A DNA stretch of 64,000 nucleotides from an uncultured Polaribacter sp. (GCA_943846595.1 OX044355.1:310001-374000); one strand, 5' to 3'; shown: positions 44,594 to 54,123, counted from the first letter of the stretch. Translations and numbers: made by a program. Notes: a model not told the origin generated them from the sequence alone.

Positions 44594-45610
44594 ATGAAAA
44601 TACAATGCCCAAAATTAAATTTCAGTAAACTTCTCATGCTTTTTATAGTTAGCACTGTGTTCATTTCATGTGGAACGTATCAACAAGCAACGATTGAAGA
44701 TGGTATTTATTCAGATGAAATCGATACCAATAGAAAAAAAAAGGTTCTTGTTGTAAACGAAAACGCTTATGCTGACTACAATGCAGATTACTTTGCGGAA
44801 GAATTAGATTTGGTTGACGAAATAAATCGTGAAGATATTTTCTTAGAGGAAGATGAATACAACACAATAGACGGTGCAAATGTAGCTACTGAAGCAGAAA
44901 AAACACTCACCTACACTCCAAATCAGTCTTGGGGCAGTGGAGAAAACAATGATGTTGTTATTAATATCAACTTTAGACAAGATCCATTTTGGATGGGAGA
45001 CGTTTGGGCGTTCAACCCTTATCGATTCAATTATTGGTCTTTCAATAGAAGAAGATTTAACAATTGGTGGTGGAGAAATAATTATTTTTATGGCAATGGA
45101 TGGAATAACTATTATGGGTGGTCAAATTTTGATCCTTATGGTTATCAAATGTATGGCTATCCCTACTACAGAAATGGATATCGAAGAAATGGAAGATATT
45201 ACAGTGCCGTAAATTATAGAAGGGGACGCAACGGAAGTTATGGAAGAAGATCAAACAATGAAGTGAGAAGGAGGCAATTTAACAATTCGAGTAGCGCTTC
45301 CTACAATAATTTTACGAGAAAAAACAAAAGAAAACTTCGATCTACGCGCAGTACAAATACAATTCGAAATACTAGAAATACCACGAGCAACATAAACCCA
45401 AAACCATCTAGAAGAATAAAAAAAGTAAAAAATACAAGAACGGTACGAACAACAAATACAACAAGACCCAACAGAAGTACGAGAACGACAAGAAACACAA
45501 GAAGTTCGTTTCCTAGCAGCAACACAAGAAGCACTCGCTCATCAAGTAGAAGCTTTGGAAACTCTTCGTCGAGAAGCTCGTCGAGAAGTTCATCTAGAAG
45601 GAAAAACTAA
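44594..45610 (+). CDS. Low-complexity Arg/Ser-rich lipoprotein of unknown function
   Basis: 338 residues. The lipoprotein signal has lipobox FISC near residue 27. Residues 30-110 are acidic. Residues 125-215 are rich in Trp, Tyr, Asn, Arg and Gly (NRRRFNNWWWRNNYF, then GYPYYRNGYRRNGRYYS). The last 120 residues are almost only Arg, Ser, Thr and Asn, ending in repeated SSRS units. The tail is strongly basic. No enzyme domain is seen. The Trp/Tyr/Arg/Asn mix recalls envelope proteins that bind polyanions or mature as low-complexity surface coats. No T9SS sorting domain is recognised. It is followed 37 bases later by the porin gene, which has its own -7 element. Confidence 0.8.
   Translation: MKIQCPKLNFSKLLMLFIVSTVFISCGTYQQATIEDGIYSDEIDTNRKKKVLVVNENAYADYNADYFAEELDLVDEINREDIFLEEDEYNTIDGANVATEAEKTLTYTPNQSWGSGENNDVVININFRQDPFWMGDVWAFNPYRFNYWSFNRRRFNNWWWRNNYFYGNGWNNYYGWSNFDPYGYQMYGYPYYRNGYRRNGRYYSAVNYRRGRNGSYGRRSNNEVRRRQFNNSSSASYNNFTRKNKRKLRSTRSTNTIRNTRNTTSNINPKPSRRIKKVKNTRTVRTTNTTRPNRSTRTTRNTRSSFPSSNTRSTRSSSRSFGNSSSRSSSRSSSRRKN
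45534..45603 (+). repeat. Tandem coding repeats for SSRS units
   Basis: The end of the Arg-rich gene is built from imperfect 12-base units like TCGTCGAGAAGC, TCGTCGAGAAGT and TCATCTAGAAGG, giving (Ser-Ser-Arg-Ser)n. This length may be unstable. Confidence 0.6.
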
Positions 45611-45635
45611 ATAACATTTATTTCAATTTAAGTTC

Positions 45636-45643
45636 TAAATTTG
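45636..45643 (+). promoter_or_regulatory. -7 element very close to the porin start
   Basis: TAAATTTG, exact TAnnTTTG, only 4 bases before the ATG at 45648. If used, the transcript would be leaderless or start inside the gene; it could also be chance. Confidence 0.35.
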
Positions 45644-45647
45644 CCTA

Positions 45648-47039
45648 ATGAAGTATTTTTTTACACTTGTGTTTTTTATTACCGCAACAATTACAATCCA
45701 GTCTCAGTCTTTAGGTTACCAAGATTTGGCTTTATTGTTCTCAGAAAATAACAACAATGGATCGGCAAGATTTGCTGGAATGAGCGGTGCTTTTGGTGCT
45801 GTAGGTGGAGATATTTCTGCAATGAACATCAATCCTGCTGGCATCGCTGTTTATAAAAACAGTACGTTTTCTGGAACCATTGGCACGCGAAATACAGGGA
45901 TCACTTCTAATTATTACAACAACGCAATAACAACAGAAGAAGCCTTTTTTAATGCCTCACAAGCGGGTGCTGTTTTCGTTTTTGAAGCACTAAATAATTC
46001 TAAATGGTCCAAATTTGCTGTTGGATTTAATTACAGAATTACTAAGGATTTTAATCAAGGGTTTTCTGCTGAAGGAAATAGCGGAATTGCAACTTTTACA
46101 GATTTCCCGATAGACCAAAACACCCCTCGCCTTGAATATAATATTAGCGAAGAACAACGTTTTAGAAGCACGATGAACGGGGAGTTGAGTGAAATAAACA
46201 TTGCGTTCTCTTCGGTTCATGAAAATAAATTATATGCTGGTGTAGCATTGAATTTTTATGATTTAAACTTTAACCAAGAAACCCTTTTAACGGAATTCAA
46301 CAACACTGCAGATAACCAAGAGTTGGATGTTGATTTGTACCAGGTGAATAATACAATAGGAACTGGATTTTCTTTAAATTTTGGAGTTATTTATAAAGCG
46401 CATCAATTCTTTCGATTGGGTTTGGCCTACCAAACACCAACTTGGTTTACAGAAATCTTACAAGATACCAACTATGGATTCGATAGCGAGAACAATATTG
46501 ATGTTGGTTTTCTCCAAGGTGAAACCACCTTCTTTACAGAGGGCCAATCGCCCTATACAGAGGCAAATGACCGGCAATACATTGCCTACCGACTAAAAAC
46601 ACCGAGTAATTTAACGGCTAGTGCGGCTTTTATTTTTGGGAAAAACGGGTTAGTGAGCATTGACTATACCAACAAAAACTATCAAAACATAAAATTGATG
46701 GATGGATACTTCCTGAATGAGAATCAATTTTATCAAAACAAGCTTCGCGCTACACACAATGTTCGAATTGGTTCAGAATGGCGCATGAAACGACTCAGTG
46801 TAAGAGCGGGATATCAATTTGAACAAAGCCCGATAAAAAACGCGTCCGATTTAGAAAATACAACAGGCTATTCTTTTGGAGGTGGCTATCACTTTGGAAA
46901 TACCAAGTTGGATTTTTCCTACAGTAAAAGTAGCCAAAATACCGCTTATGACTTCTATTCACAATTCAGCAATATAAATGCCGCAAATTTAACAAACAAT
47001 AACCGTAAAATTATGGCAACACTTACACTGAACCTATAA
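45648..47039 (+). CDS. Outer-membrane transport protein (OmpP1/FadL-like)
   Basis: 463 residues. The signal peptide ends near residue 19 (IQSQS). The start of the mature part, YQDLALLFSENNNNGSARFAGM, and then GAFGAVGGDISAMNINPAGIA, is the FadL/TodX-type N-terminal hatch. The rest alternates polar and hydrophobic residues as in a beta barrel, ending IMATLTLNL with the typical last barrel strand. Homologues are labelled hemin receptor or aromatic hydrocarbon transporter; the ligand is unknown but should be hydrophobic. A hairpin follows 18 bases after the stop. Confidence 0.9.
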   Translation: MKYFFTLVFFITATITIQSQSLGYQDLALLFSENNNNGSARFAGMSGAFGAVGGDISAMNINPAGIAVYKNSTFSGTIGTRNTGITSNYYNNAITTEEAFFNASQAGAVFVFEALNNSKWSKFAVGFNYRITKDFNQGFSAEGNSGIATFTDFPIDQNTPRLEYNISEEQRFRSTMNGELSEINIAFSSVHENKLYAGVALNFYDLNFNQETLLTEFNNTADNQELDVDLYQVNNTIGTGFSLNFGVIYKAHQFFRLGLAYQTPTWFTEILQDTNYGFDSENNIDVGFLQGETTFFTEGQSPYTEANDRQYIAYRLKTPSNLTASAAFIFGKNGLVSIDYTNKNYQNIKLMDGYFLNENQFYQNKLRATHNVRIGSEWRMKRLSVRAGYQFEQSPIKNASDLENTTGYSFGGGYHFGNTKLDFSYSKSSQNTAYDFYSQFSNINAANLTNNNRKIMATLTLNL

Positions 47040-47056
47040 AAATTAAGAACTACAAC

Positions 47057-47110
47057 AAAAAAACACTGCTTGCTAAAACTTTAAAAAGTTGTTGTTCGCA
47101 GTGTTTTTAA
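47057..47110 (+). terminator. Hairpin after the porin gene
   Basis: Outer stem AAAAACACTGC / GCAGTGTTTTT around a loop that itself folds (AACT...AGTT). It ends in a T-rich stretch. Confidence 0.7.
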
Positions 47111-47149
47111 CTTTTACAATAAAAGGGATTCTTATTCCCTTTTTTGCCT

Positions 47150-47157
47150 TAATTTTG
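47150..47157 (+). promoter_or_regulatory. -7 element of the nfu-ubiE-porT cluster
   Basis: TAATTTTG, exact TAnnTTTG, 17 bases before the ATG at 47175. Confidence 0.5.
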
Positions 47158-47174
47158 CAATTCATTTTTTGAAC

Positions 47175-48080
47175 ATGAAAAATACACAAATCACCATACA
47201 AGAAACTTCTAACGACAGCATTATAAAATTTGTTAGCAATCAGATTATAATCAATGGTGGAAGTTATGAGTTTACCAATATTGACGAAGCTAAAAACTCT
47301 TCATTAGCTCAACAATTATTCTACTTGCCTTTTGTAAAAAAGGTATTCATTACGGCCAATTTCATAGCAATTCAACGTTTTGATATTGTAAAGTGGAAGG
47401 ATGTTCAACAAGAAGTTGCCGAACAAATAGAAGCATTTATCAATGATGGGAATGCAGTTGTGAATGAAGAAAGAGCGACATCAAAAAAAGAGGCAATAGA
47501 AATTTATGCAGAAGTGACACCAAATCCAACAGTAATGAAGTTTGGATCCAATAAAGCATTAACACAAACAGATGTTGAGTATAAAAATATTGAAGAAGCC
47601 AGTAAGTCATCTCCTTTGGCACAAGCTATATTTACTTTTCCATTTGTAAAAGAGGTCTTTATTTCTGATAATTATATTTCTGTCACTAAATATGATATGG
47701 TCGAATGGAATGATGTCTATCCAGAACTAAGAAGTTTTATTCGTGAGTATTTAGCGGATGGAAAAACGATTATTAAAGAATTGCCAACACAAGAAACATC
47801 CCCAGAAGCGATTATCGAAATTCCAAAAGTAGCTTTAGAAGGAATTTCAGCGCAAATTGTAGACATCTTAGATGAATACATAAAACCTGCTGTGGCTAGT
47901 GATGGTGGAAATATTGCTTTTAGATCCTATGATCAAGAGCGTAAAGTAGTGAGCGTAGTATTACAAGGAGCTTGCAGTGGTTGTCCTTCCTCTACTGCTA
48001 CATTAAAAAGTGGTATCGAGAATCTATTAAAAGAAATGCTGCCCAACAAAATTAACGAAGTGATTGCTATAAACGGATAA
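47175..48080 (+). CDS. NifU-like Fe-S carrier with two Nfu_N domains
   Basis: 301 residues from ATG 47175; a TTG two codons earlier is not needed. Two Nfu N-terminal domains follow each other (about 3-95 and 112-200), both with the LPFVKKVFI / FPFVKEVFI core. The NifU C-terminal domain (about 222-300) has the cluster-binding CSGCPSS. It delivers assembled Fe-S clusters to target enzymes in the cytoplasm. Most Nfu proteins have one N domain, so the doubling is noteworthy. It is the first of three closely spaced genes with ubiE 9 bases on. Confidence 0.93.
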   Translation: MKNTQITIQETSNDSIIKFVSNQIIINGGSYEFTNIDEAKNSSLAQQLFYLPFVKKVFITANFIAIQRFDIVKWKDVQQEVAEQIEAFINDGNAVVNEERATSKKEAIEIYAEVTPNPTVMKFGSNKALTQTDVEYKNIEEASKSSPLAQAIFTFPFVKEVFISDNYISVTKYDMVEWNDVYPELRSFIREYLADGKTIIKELPTQETSPEAIIEIPKVALEGISAQIVDILDEYIKPAVASDGGNIAFRSYDQERKVVSVVLQGACSGCPSSTATLKSGIENLLKEMLPNKINEVIAING

Positions 48081-48089
48081 TTTAACATC

Positions 48090-48818
48090 ATGTCAAAAAT
48101 AATTAAGCCCTATAAAGATTCCGGTCTCGGAAAAAAAGAGCAAGTTGCAAAAATGTTTGATAACATTTCAACGAATTACGACGGCCTAAACCGTGTAATT
48201 TCTTTTGGAATTGATGTGAAATGGCGCAAGAAAGTTGTTGAAATTGTTGGGAGAAACAATCCAAAACAAATTTTAGATATTGCCACTGGAACAGGAGATT
48301 TGGCTTTAATGATGGCGGATTTAAATCCAGACAGAATAGTAGGCTTAGACATTTCTACCGGAATGCTCGAAGTGGGTAAACAAAAAATTGCTAAAGCAAA
48401 CTTATCCGAAAAAATTGAAATGATTGTTGGAGATTCTGAAGAGATGCCATTTGATGACGCTACTTTTGACGCCATCACGGTTTCTTTTGGTGTTCGTAAT
48501 TTTGCAAATTTAGACAAAGGATTGAAAGAAATTGCGCGTGTTTTAAAACCTACTGGAGTATTGGTTATTTTAGAAACCTCCAACCCAACTAAATTCCCTT
48601 TTAAGCAGGGCTATAAATTACACACACATTTGATACTTCCTATGATTGGCAAACTTTTTTCTAAAGACAAAGTTGCTTATTCCTATTTATCTGAAAGTGC
48701 AAATTATTTTCCTTTTGGAGAAAAATTCAACAATATTTTAAGGAAAAATGGGTTTACTAACACAGAAGACAACCCAGTAACTTTTGGTGTTGCGACAATT
48801 TATACCGCTAGTAAATAA
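48090..48818 (+). CDS. ubiE: Demethylmenaquinone methyltransferase
   Basis: 242 residues. It has the class I methyltransferase fold with [30 protein letters not shown], the [20 protein letters not shown] block and the [13 protein letters not shown] strand, all standard for UbiE/MenG. It makes menaquinone, the quinone for Nqr, from demethylmenaquinone. Its stop overlaps the porT start by one base (TAATG), so translation is coupled. Confidence 0.96.
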   Translation: MSKIIKPYKDSGLGKKEQVAKMFDNISTNYDGLNRVISFGIDVKWRKKVVEIVGRNNPKQILDIATGTGDLALMMADLNPDRIVGLDISTGMLEVGKQKIAKANLSEKIEMIVGDSEEMPFDDATFDAITVSFGVRNFANLDKGLKEIARVLKPTGVLVILETSNPTKFPFKQGYKLHTHLILPMIGKLFSKDKVAYSYLSESANYFPFGEKFNNILRKNGFTNTEDNPVTFGVATIYTASK

Positions 48819-49528
48819 TGAATTTGAAGTGTTTTATTTTATTTGGAATTTTTGCATTCTCCTCCTCCATCTTTTCACAAAATGAACGTGTTGAAAACTT
48901 ACCCACTTTCGATAAAAAAAAAATACACTTTGGTTTTTATTTGGGATTGAATCAAAATGACTTTAAGCTAAGCATCAAGAAAAATTCTTTTGGTGTTGCT
49001 CCTGGTAATATTTTAGTAGAACCAACCACGGGCTTTAACGTTGGTGTCATTGTAGATTTACGATTGCATAAAAATTTAAATCTGCGTTTTGAACCTGGAC
49101 TTATAAGCAACACCAAGAAAATTATCTTTAACTACTTGGACGAACCCAAAGACAGTATCAGAGATGCGAGCTCAACCTTTCTTCACGTTCCATTGGTTTT
49201 TAAAATGAGTACCGATAAGTATCGCAACATTCGACCATATCTACTAGCAGGTGTCTCATATGATCTAAATCTTTCGAGTAACGAACAAAATCAAGATGAT
49301 AATACTGCAGGAGAATTTAGAATGAAAACGCATAACTTCATGTATGAATTAGGGATTGGAGTTGATATTTACCTTCATTATTTCAAGTTTTCCCCTTCAA
49401 TAAGAGGTGTTTTTGCAATCAACAATGAACTAAAATACGACAACGTTGCAAATGGTGCCAGTCAATGGACAGACCCTATTAAATTTCTTGGAACACGGGG
49501 GCTTTTCTTAAATTTTGCATTTGAATAA
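48818..49528 (+). CDS. porT: Type IX secretion / gliding protein PorT (SprT)
   Basis: 236 residues. Signal peptide ends near residue 21 (IFSQN). The mature part is a small outer-membrane beta barrel with FGFYLGLNQNDFKLS near the start, GFNVGVIVDLRLHKNLNLRFEPGL, and the C-terminal FLGTRGLFLNFAFE. It is directly after ubiE, the order usual in flavobacteria. In Porphyromonas gingivalis PorT is required for secretion of gingipains; in Flavobacterium johnsoniae the counterpart SprT is needed for gliding. It is convergent with the SpoU methyltransferase gene (23 bases). Confidence 0.88.
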   Translation: MNLKCFILFGIFAFSSSIFSQNERVENLPTFDKKKIHFGFYLGLNQNDFKLSIKKNSFGVAPGNILVEPTTGFNVGVIVDLRLHKNLNLRFEPGLISNTKKIIFNYLDEPKDSIRDASSTFLHVPLVFKMSTDKYRNIRPYLLAGVSYDLNLSSNEQNQDDNTAGEFRMKTHNFMYELGIGVDIYLHYFKFSPSIRGVFAINNELKYDNVANGASQWTDPIKFLGTRGLFLNFAFE

Positions 49529-49551
49529 TACGTCCATGTTTGGATTGAAAA

Positions 49552-50289
49552 TTACAAAGCACTACTTCTTTTAAATTCACTTATCAATATCGCAGAGGCA
49601 GCAGCCACATTTAAGCTTTCTGTTTTTTGAAGTTCTCCAAATCTTGGAATTGAAACCTTATGGCTCACTAAATCCCTTATGGAATCTGAAATACCGTTTG
49701 CTTCATTTCCCATAATCAATACCGCCTCTTTTGGCAAAGAAGATGTATATACATTACTTCCCTCCATATCGGCAATAAATACAGGTAACTTTGTCGCTTT
49801 AATATACAGGAGTAAGTCCCTGTAAATAATAGAAACTCTCGTTAATGAACCCATAGAAGCTTGTACAACTTTCGGATTAAAAGCATCTACTGTGTCTAAA
49901 GAACAAACCAATTGTGTAACTCCAAACCAATCACATAAACGAATAATCGTTCCTAAATTTCCTGGATCATTTATAGCATCTAAAGCTAAAATAAGTCCGT
50001 TTTCTTTTAAACTTGATGCAGCTGGAAATTCGAAAATTGCAAAGACCTTATTAGGCGTTTTTAACTTGCTGATTTTTTTTAGTTCATTTTCAGAAACAAC
50101 AATCACTTTCTTCTTTTCAACTGCACATGTATAATCTTCAGTACAAAAAAGCAAATGAACTTTGTAGTTGGTGTCTAGAATTTCTTCAACTACTTTTACC
50201 CCTTCAGCTATAAATAATTGATGCTTTATTCGATACTTTTTTTGCGATAAACTTGTTATCAGTTTAAGTTGATTTTTAGAAATATTCAT
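49552..50289 (-). CDS. RNA 2'-O-methyltransferase of the TrmH/SpoU family
   Basis: 245 residues. It has the SPOUT knot motifs: ALDAINDPGNLGTIIRLCDWFG (motif 1), IMGNEANGIS (motif 2) and LNVAAASAILISEF (motif 3), and an N-terminal L30e-like substrate-binding domain (about 5-75). It methylates the 2'-O of a ribose in 23S rRNA or tRNA; the target is not clear. It is divergent from the TamA-like gene and shares an intergenic region of about 70 bases. Confidence 0.93.
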   Translation of the reverse strand: MNISKNQLKLITSLSQKKYRIKHQLFIAEGVKVVEEILDTNYKVHLLFCTEDYTCAVEKKKVIVVSENELKKISKLKTPNKVFAIFEFPAASSLKENGLILALDAINDPGNLGTIIRLCDWFGVTQLVCSLDTVDAFNPKVVQASMGSLTRVSIIYRDLLLYIKATKLPVFIADMEGSNVYTSSLPKEAVLIMGNEANGISDSIRDLVSHKVSIPRFGELQKTESLNVAAASAILISEFKRSSAL

Positions 50290-50302
50290 TAATTGATTCT
50301 AA

Positions 50303-50335
50303 TTGAAAATATACCATGGAAAAATACTATTTTTG
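50303..50335 (+). promoter_or_regulatory. Promoter of the TamA-like gene
   Basis: TTG at 50303-50305, 22-base spacer, TATTTTTG at 50328-50335. It fits the full flavobacterial consensus. The preferred ATG is 24 bases after it, which supports the downstream start. Confidence 0.65.
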
Positions 50336-50358
50336 AAACAAATAGTTTTACAAACTTA

Positions 50359-52839
50359 ATGAAAAAACTCTCTCTTTTTTTCTTCCTCTTTATTCTTTTT
50401 GCTGCTTGCAATTCCACAAAGCATGTTGCCGAAAATGAACACCTCCTCAGAAAAAACTACATTTACGTTGACAGTGTTAGAAATAAGAGTGATGAACTTC
50501 AGAAATATGTTCTTCAAAAGCCAAATCCGCGCTTTTTAGGGTTGCCTTTTGGATTGTATTTTCATAATCTAGGAAATCACCAAAAACCTAAAACAGCCAA
50601 AGAATGGGGTCAAAAAAATAGGGGTTCATATCATTTTATCAAAAATGTATTTTCAGAAAAACAAAGTATCGCCTATGCAAACACATTGATAGGCCTTTAT
50701 AATTGGTTTTTAGCCTATGATGAACCTGTAATTTTAAACAAAGGGAAAATCACAAAAACGGGAAACAATTTATTAGCCTATTACAAAACTCAGGGTTTTT
50801 TTGATGCTTCTATAAAGACCGTTGTTGTAGATTCTTTAAAGCCAAAAAAAGCAACTGTTGGTTACTATATAAAACCTGGGAAACCAACTTTTTTAGATAC
50901 AATCTCTGTAAAAATAGAATCGCCAGTTTTAGATTCAATTTACAAAAATGCTTTACAAACATCGCTTTTAAAAAAAGGCAGTCAATACAAAAATCAAACT
51001 TTCATAGACGAAGCAAAACAAATTATAAAACTCTATAGAAATAATGGAATTTATCATTTTGCTGAAAACTACCTCGGATTTTATGTAGATTCTACAAGAA
51101 AAGATTACAAAACAAATGTAGATTTTATCATTTCTGGAGAACGAATTATTGAAGAGAACGGCACGTATATTAACAAACCTTTTAAGGTGCAAAAAATTAA
51201 AGAAGTTTCAGTAATCACAGACTATTCTTTTCTGAAAAAAGAGAAGACCTATAAAGATACGATCTCTTATAAAGGGATTCAATTTATTGCGTATGACAAA
51301 GTAAGATACAATCCGAAATACCTTGCTGAATCTATTTTCTTAAAACCCGGCGATATCTACAAGGACACTTTAAGAAACTTAACAAGAAACCACTTAAAGT
51401 CGCTCAAAAATTTTAAAACCACGAGTATTAAATTTGAAGCGTTAAATGATAAAGCGTTAAAAATGAAGATTCTTTTAACCCCTATTGAAAAATATACTTT
51501 GGGTTTTGAGACGGAATTGACACACTCTAACATTAGAAATATTGGTACTTCTGCAAAATTTTCGATTACGGATAGAAATGCTTTTAGAGGTGCAGAATTA
51601 CTAAAAATGTCTTTACTGGGTTCCTGGTTTAATTCCAACAATGGTCCGGGTTGGGAATTTGGAGGGGATGTATCTGTTGAAATTCCAAGATTTGTAGCCC
51701 CTTTTGGATTGAGTAAATTAGTCCCGAAAGAGATGTCTCCAAGAACTCTTTTTTCTATCGGAACCAGCGTCCAAAAAAACATTGGTTTAGATCGGCAGAC
51801 TTTTACCCTATTATCTGATTACAAATGGCAATACAATGCACAAAAAACCATTCAGTTAGAAGTTTTTAATACACAGTATATTCAAAATCAAAATATTGAT
51901 AAATATTTCAATGTATATAGTTCTGAGTTTACAAACCTAAAGAATGTTGTAAGTGAATTAGAACCTTCTTTTGTATTCCCAAACAATGAGACATTGTCCC
52001 AAGTTGCATTAAACAAAATGCGCGCCATTGCAACTGATAATTCGCTTCAAATAAGTAATCCAACTGAATTTAACAACAACTTAAATATTTTAAACCGGTA
52101 TAATATTATTACCTCCGATTTCTTAATACCAACGATTGCCTATTCATACACTTTCAACAATCAAACCAACTTTAAAGACAATGGTTTTTCGTTTTTTAAA
52201 GTTCGTATAGCAAATTCAGGGAATATTCTGGGATTGCTTTCTAATACTAAAAATGCCAATAATAAAAAAACCTTTTTAGACATTCCCTTGGCACAATATT
52301 TTAAGACAGATATTGAATACAAGAAATTTTGGGATGTAAGCGGAAACTCTGTAATCGGAATCCGAAGTTTTTTAGGCGCTATTATCACCTATGATAATTC
52401 AGCAATTCCATTTACAAAAAGTTATTTTGCAGGAGGTTCCAATGACATTCGAGCTTGGCAAACATATGAACTAGGGCCAGGTAGAAGAAATACGGGCTTA
52501 GAATATAATATCGGAAGTTTGAAATTTTTGACGAGTTTAGAGTATCGATTTGATATTGTAGCCAAACTAAAAGGAGCGGTTTTTGCGGATGCTGGAAATA
52601 TTTGGGACATTACCAATTCTTCTTTTGTAGACCGTGAAGCAAAATTTAATGGCATCTCCTCATTAAGCGATTTTGCGATTGGAACTGGCTTTGGAGTTCG
52701 ATATGATTTAAACTTTTTAATTCTTCGTTTTGATATTGGCTTTAAAACTCACGAGCCTTATTTGAAAGAAAATAAGTGGTTTAGCAATTATAATTTTTCA
52801 AGTGCCGTATACAATATTGGAATTAACTACCCTTTTTAA
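50359..52839 (+). CDS. BamA/TamA-like outer-membrane assembly lipoprotein (Omp85 family)
   Basis: 826 residues from ATG 50359. The frame is open from 50293, but 22 extra residues would put a charged stretch before the lipoprotein signal MKKLSLFFFLFILFAAC. The periplasmic part carries POTRA-like repeats (about 110-400), and the C-terminal Omp85 barrel includes SYFAGGSNDIRAWQTYELGPG (the L6-type loop with R-A-W) and ends VYNIGINYPF. A lipid-anchored TamA form is known in Bacteroidota. It should insert proteins into the outer membrane. Confidence 0.93.
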   Translation: MKKLSLFFFLFILFAACNSTKHVAENEHLLRKNYIYVDSVRNKSDELQKYVLQKPNPRFLGLPFGLYFHNLGNHQKPKTAKEWGQKNRGSYHFIKNVFSEKQSIAYANTLIGLYNWFLAYDEPVILNKGKITKTGNNLLAYYKTQGFFDASIKTVVVDSLKPKKATVGYYIKPGKPTFLDTISVKIESPVLDSIYKNALQTSLLKKGSQYKNQTFIDEAKQIIKLYRNNGIYHFAENYLGFYVDSTRKDYKTNVDFIISGERIIEENGTYINKPFKVQKIKEVSVITDYSFLKKEKTYKDTISYKGIQFIAYDKVRYNPKYLAESIFLKPGDIYKDTLRNLTRNHLKSLKNFKTTSIKFEALNDKALKMKILLTPIEKYTLGFETELTHSNIRNIGTSAKFSITDRNAFRGAELLKMSLLGSWFNSNNGPGWEFGGDVSVEIPRFVAPFGLSKLVPKEMSPRTLFSIGTSVQKNIGLDRQTFTLLSDYKWQYNAQKTIQLEVFNTQYIQNQNIDKYFNVYSSEFTNLKNVVSELEPSFVFPNNETLSQVALNKMRAIATDNSLQISNPTEFNNNLNILNRYNIITSDFLIPTIAYSYTFNNQTNFKDNGFSFFKVRIANSGNILGLLSNTKNANNKKTFLDIPLAQYFKTDIEYKKFWDVSGNSVIGIRSFLGAIITYDNSAIPFTKSYFAGGSNDIRAWQTYELGPGRRNTGLEYNIGSLKFLTSLEYRFDIVAKLKGAVFADAGNIWDITNSSFVDREAKFNGISSLSDFAIGTGFGVRYDLNFLILRFDIGFKTHEPYLKENKWFSNYNFSSAVYNIGINYPF

Positions 52840-52887
52840 GGAGATTCTTGAGAGACTAAAACGTATTCGTAAACTCCTTGTTTTTTT

Positions 52888-52919
52888 TTGAATTTTACAT
52901 AAAAAAACATCTAATTTTG
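52888..52919 (+). promoter_or_regulatory. Promoter of fbaA
   Basis: TTG at 52888-52890, 21-base spacer, then TAATTTTG at 52912-52919; full flavobacterial consensus. The ATG at 52948 is 28 bases on. Confidence 0.65.
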
Positions 52920-52947
52920 TAATCAAACAAAACTTAAAACATTTTTT

Positions 52948-54006
52948 ATGATCAAGCCAGGAGTTGCCACAGGTAAAGAAGTTCAAGAAATATTTAATTT
53001 AGCAAAAGAGAAACGATTTGCAATTCCTGCTGTAAACGTAGTTGGTTCTAGTACAATCAACGCCGTTTTGGAAACTGCAAAAGATTTAAATGCTCCTGTT
53101 ATTATTCAATTTTCGAATGGTGGTGCGCAATTTAATGCAGGTAAAGGTTTGTCAAACGAAAATGAAAAAGCAGCCATTGCTGGTGCTGTTGCAGGAGCAA
53201 AACACATTCATGAATTGGCGGTATTATATGGAGTTCCTGTAATTTTACATACTGACCACGCTGCGAAAAAATTATTGCCTTGGATTGATGGTTTGTTAGA
53301 CGCATCGGAAAAGCACTTTGCCGAAACTGGTAAATCTTTATACAGCTCTCACATGATCGATTTGTCTGAGGAACCTTTAGAAGAAAATATTGAGATTTGT
53401 AAAAAGTATTTGGCCAGAATGAGTAAAATTGGGATGACCTTAGAAATTGAATTAGGAATTACTGGTGGTGAAGAAGATGGTGTAGACAATTCTGATGTTG
53501 ATGTTTCAAAATTATACACACAACCTGAAGAAGTAGCTTATGCCTATGAAGAGTTGCTAAAAGTTTCTCCTCAATTTACAATTGCAGCGGCTTTTGGAAA
53601 CGTTCACGGAGTTTACAAGCCAGGAAATGTAAAATTAACGCCAAAAATTTTAAAGAATTCTCAAAAATATATTTCAAAAAAATACAATGTTCCTCACAAT
53701 ACAATTGACTTTGTATTTCATGGGGGTTCTGGGTCTACAGTAGAAGAAATCAGAGAAGCGATTGGTTATGGAACGATTAAAATGAATATTGACACCGATT
53801 TACAATACGCATTTACAGAAGGAATTCGCGATTATATGATTCTTAAACAAGCCTATGTTTCTTCTCAAATTGGAAATCCTGATGGAGCTGACCAACCCAA
53901 TAAAAAACATTACGATCCAAGAAAATGGTTGCGTGAGGGTGAGCAAACTTTTAAAGCCCGCTTACAACAAGCATTTGAAGATTTAAACAATGTAAATACC
54001 TTATAG
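52948..54006 (+). CDS. fbaA: Class II fructose-bisphosphate aldolase
   Basis: 352 residues, E. coli/yeast-type class IIA. Zinc and catalytic blocks are HTDHAAKKLLPW (His and Asp), a Glu in ELGITGGEEDG, NVHGVYKPG and VFHGGSGST, and the phosphate-binding IKMNIDTDLQYA. It splits fructose-1,6-bisphosphate in glycolysis and joins it in gluconeogenesis. Its own promoter and a strong terminator flank it, so it is monocistronic. Confidence 0.98.
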   Translation: MIKPGVATGKEVQEIFNLAKEKRFAIPAVNVVGSSTINAVLETAKDLNAPVIIQFSNGGAQFNAGKGLSNENEKAAIAGAVAGAKHIHELAVLYGVPVILHTDHAAKKLLPWIDGLLDASEKHFAETGKSLYSSHMIDLSEEPLEENIEICKKYLARMSKIGMTLEIELGITGGEEDGVDNSDVDVSKLYTQPEEVAYAYEELLKVSPQFTIAAAFGNVHGVYKPGNVKLTPKILKNSQKYISKKYNVPHNTIDFVFHGGSGSTVEEIREAIGYGTIKMNIDTDLQYAFTEGIRDYMILKQAYVSSQIGNPDGADQPNKKHYDPRKWLREGEQTFKARLQQAFEDLNNVNTL

Positions 54007-54027
54007 TTTTACATTTGACCTTTTTTT

Positions 54028-54066
54028 AAAAAGCATTTTGATAACTTATCAAAATGCTTTTTCTAT
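54028..54066 (+). terminator. Terminator after fbaA
   Basis: Perfect 16-bp stem (AAAAAGCATTTTGATA and its complement), 3-base loop, then a T-rich tail. Confidence 0.93.
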
Positions 54067-54115
54067 TAAAAATAGATATCTAAAAAGAAAAAAGGATAGT
54101 TCATAAAAAAACTTT

Positions 54116-54123
54116 TACATTTG
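54116..54123 (+). promoter_or_regulatory. -7 element for accD
   Basis: TACATTTG, exact TAnnTTTG, 64 bases before the ATG at 54188. Confidence 0.5.
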
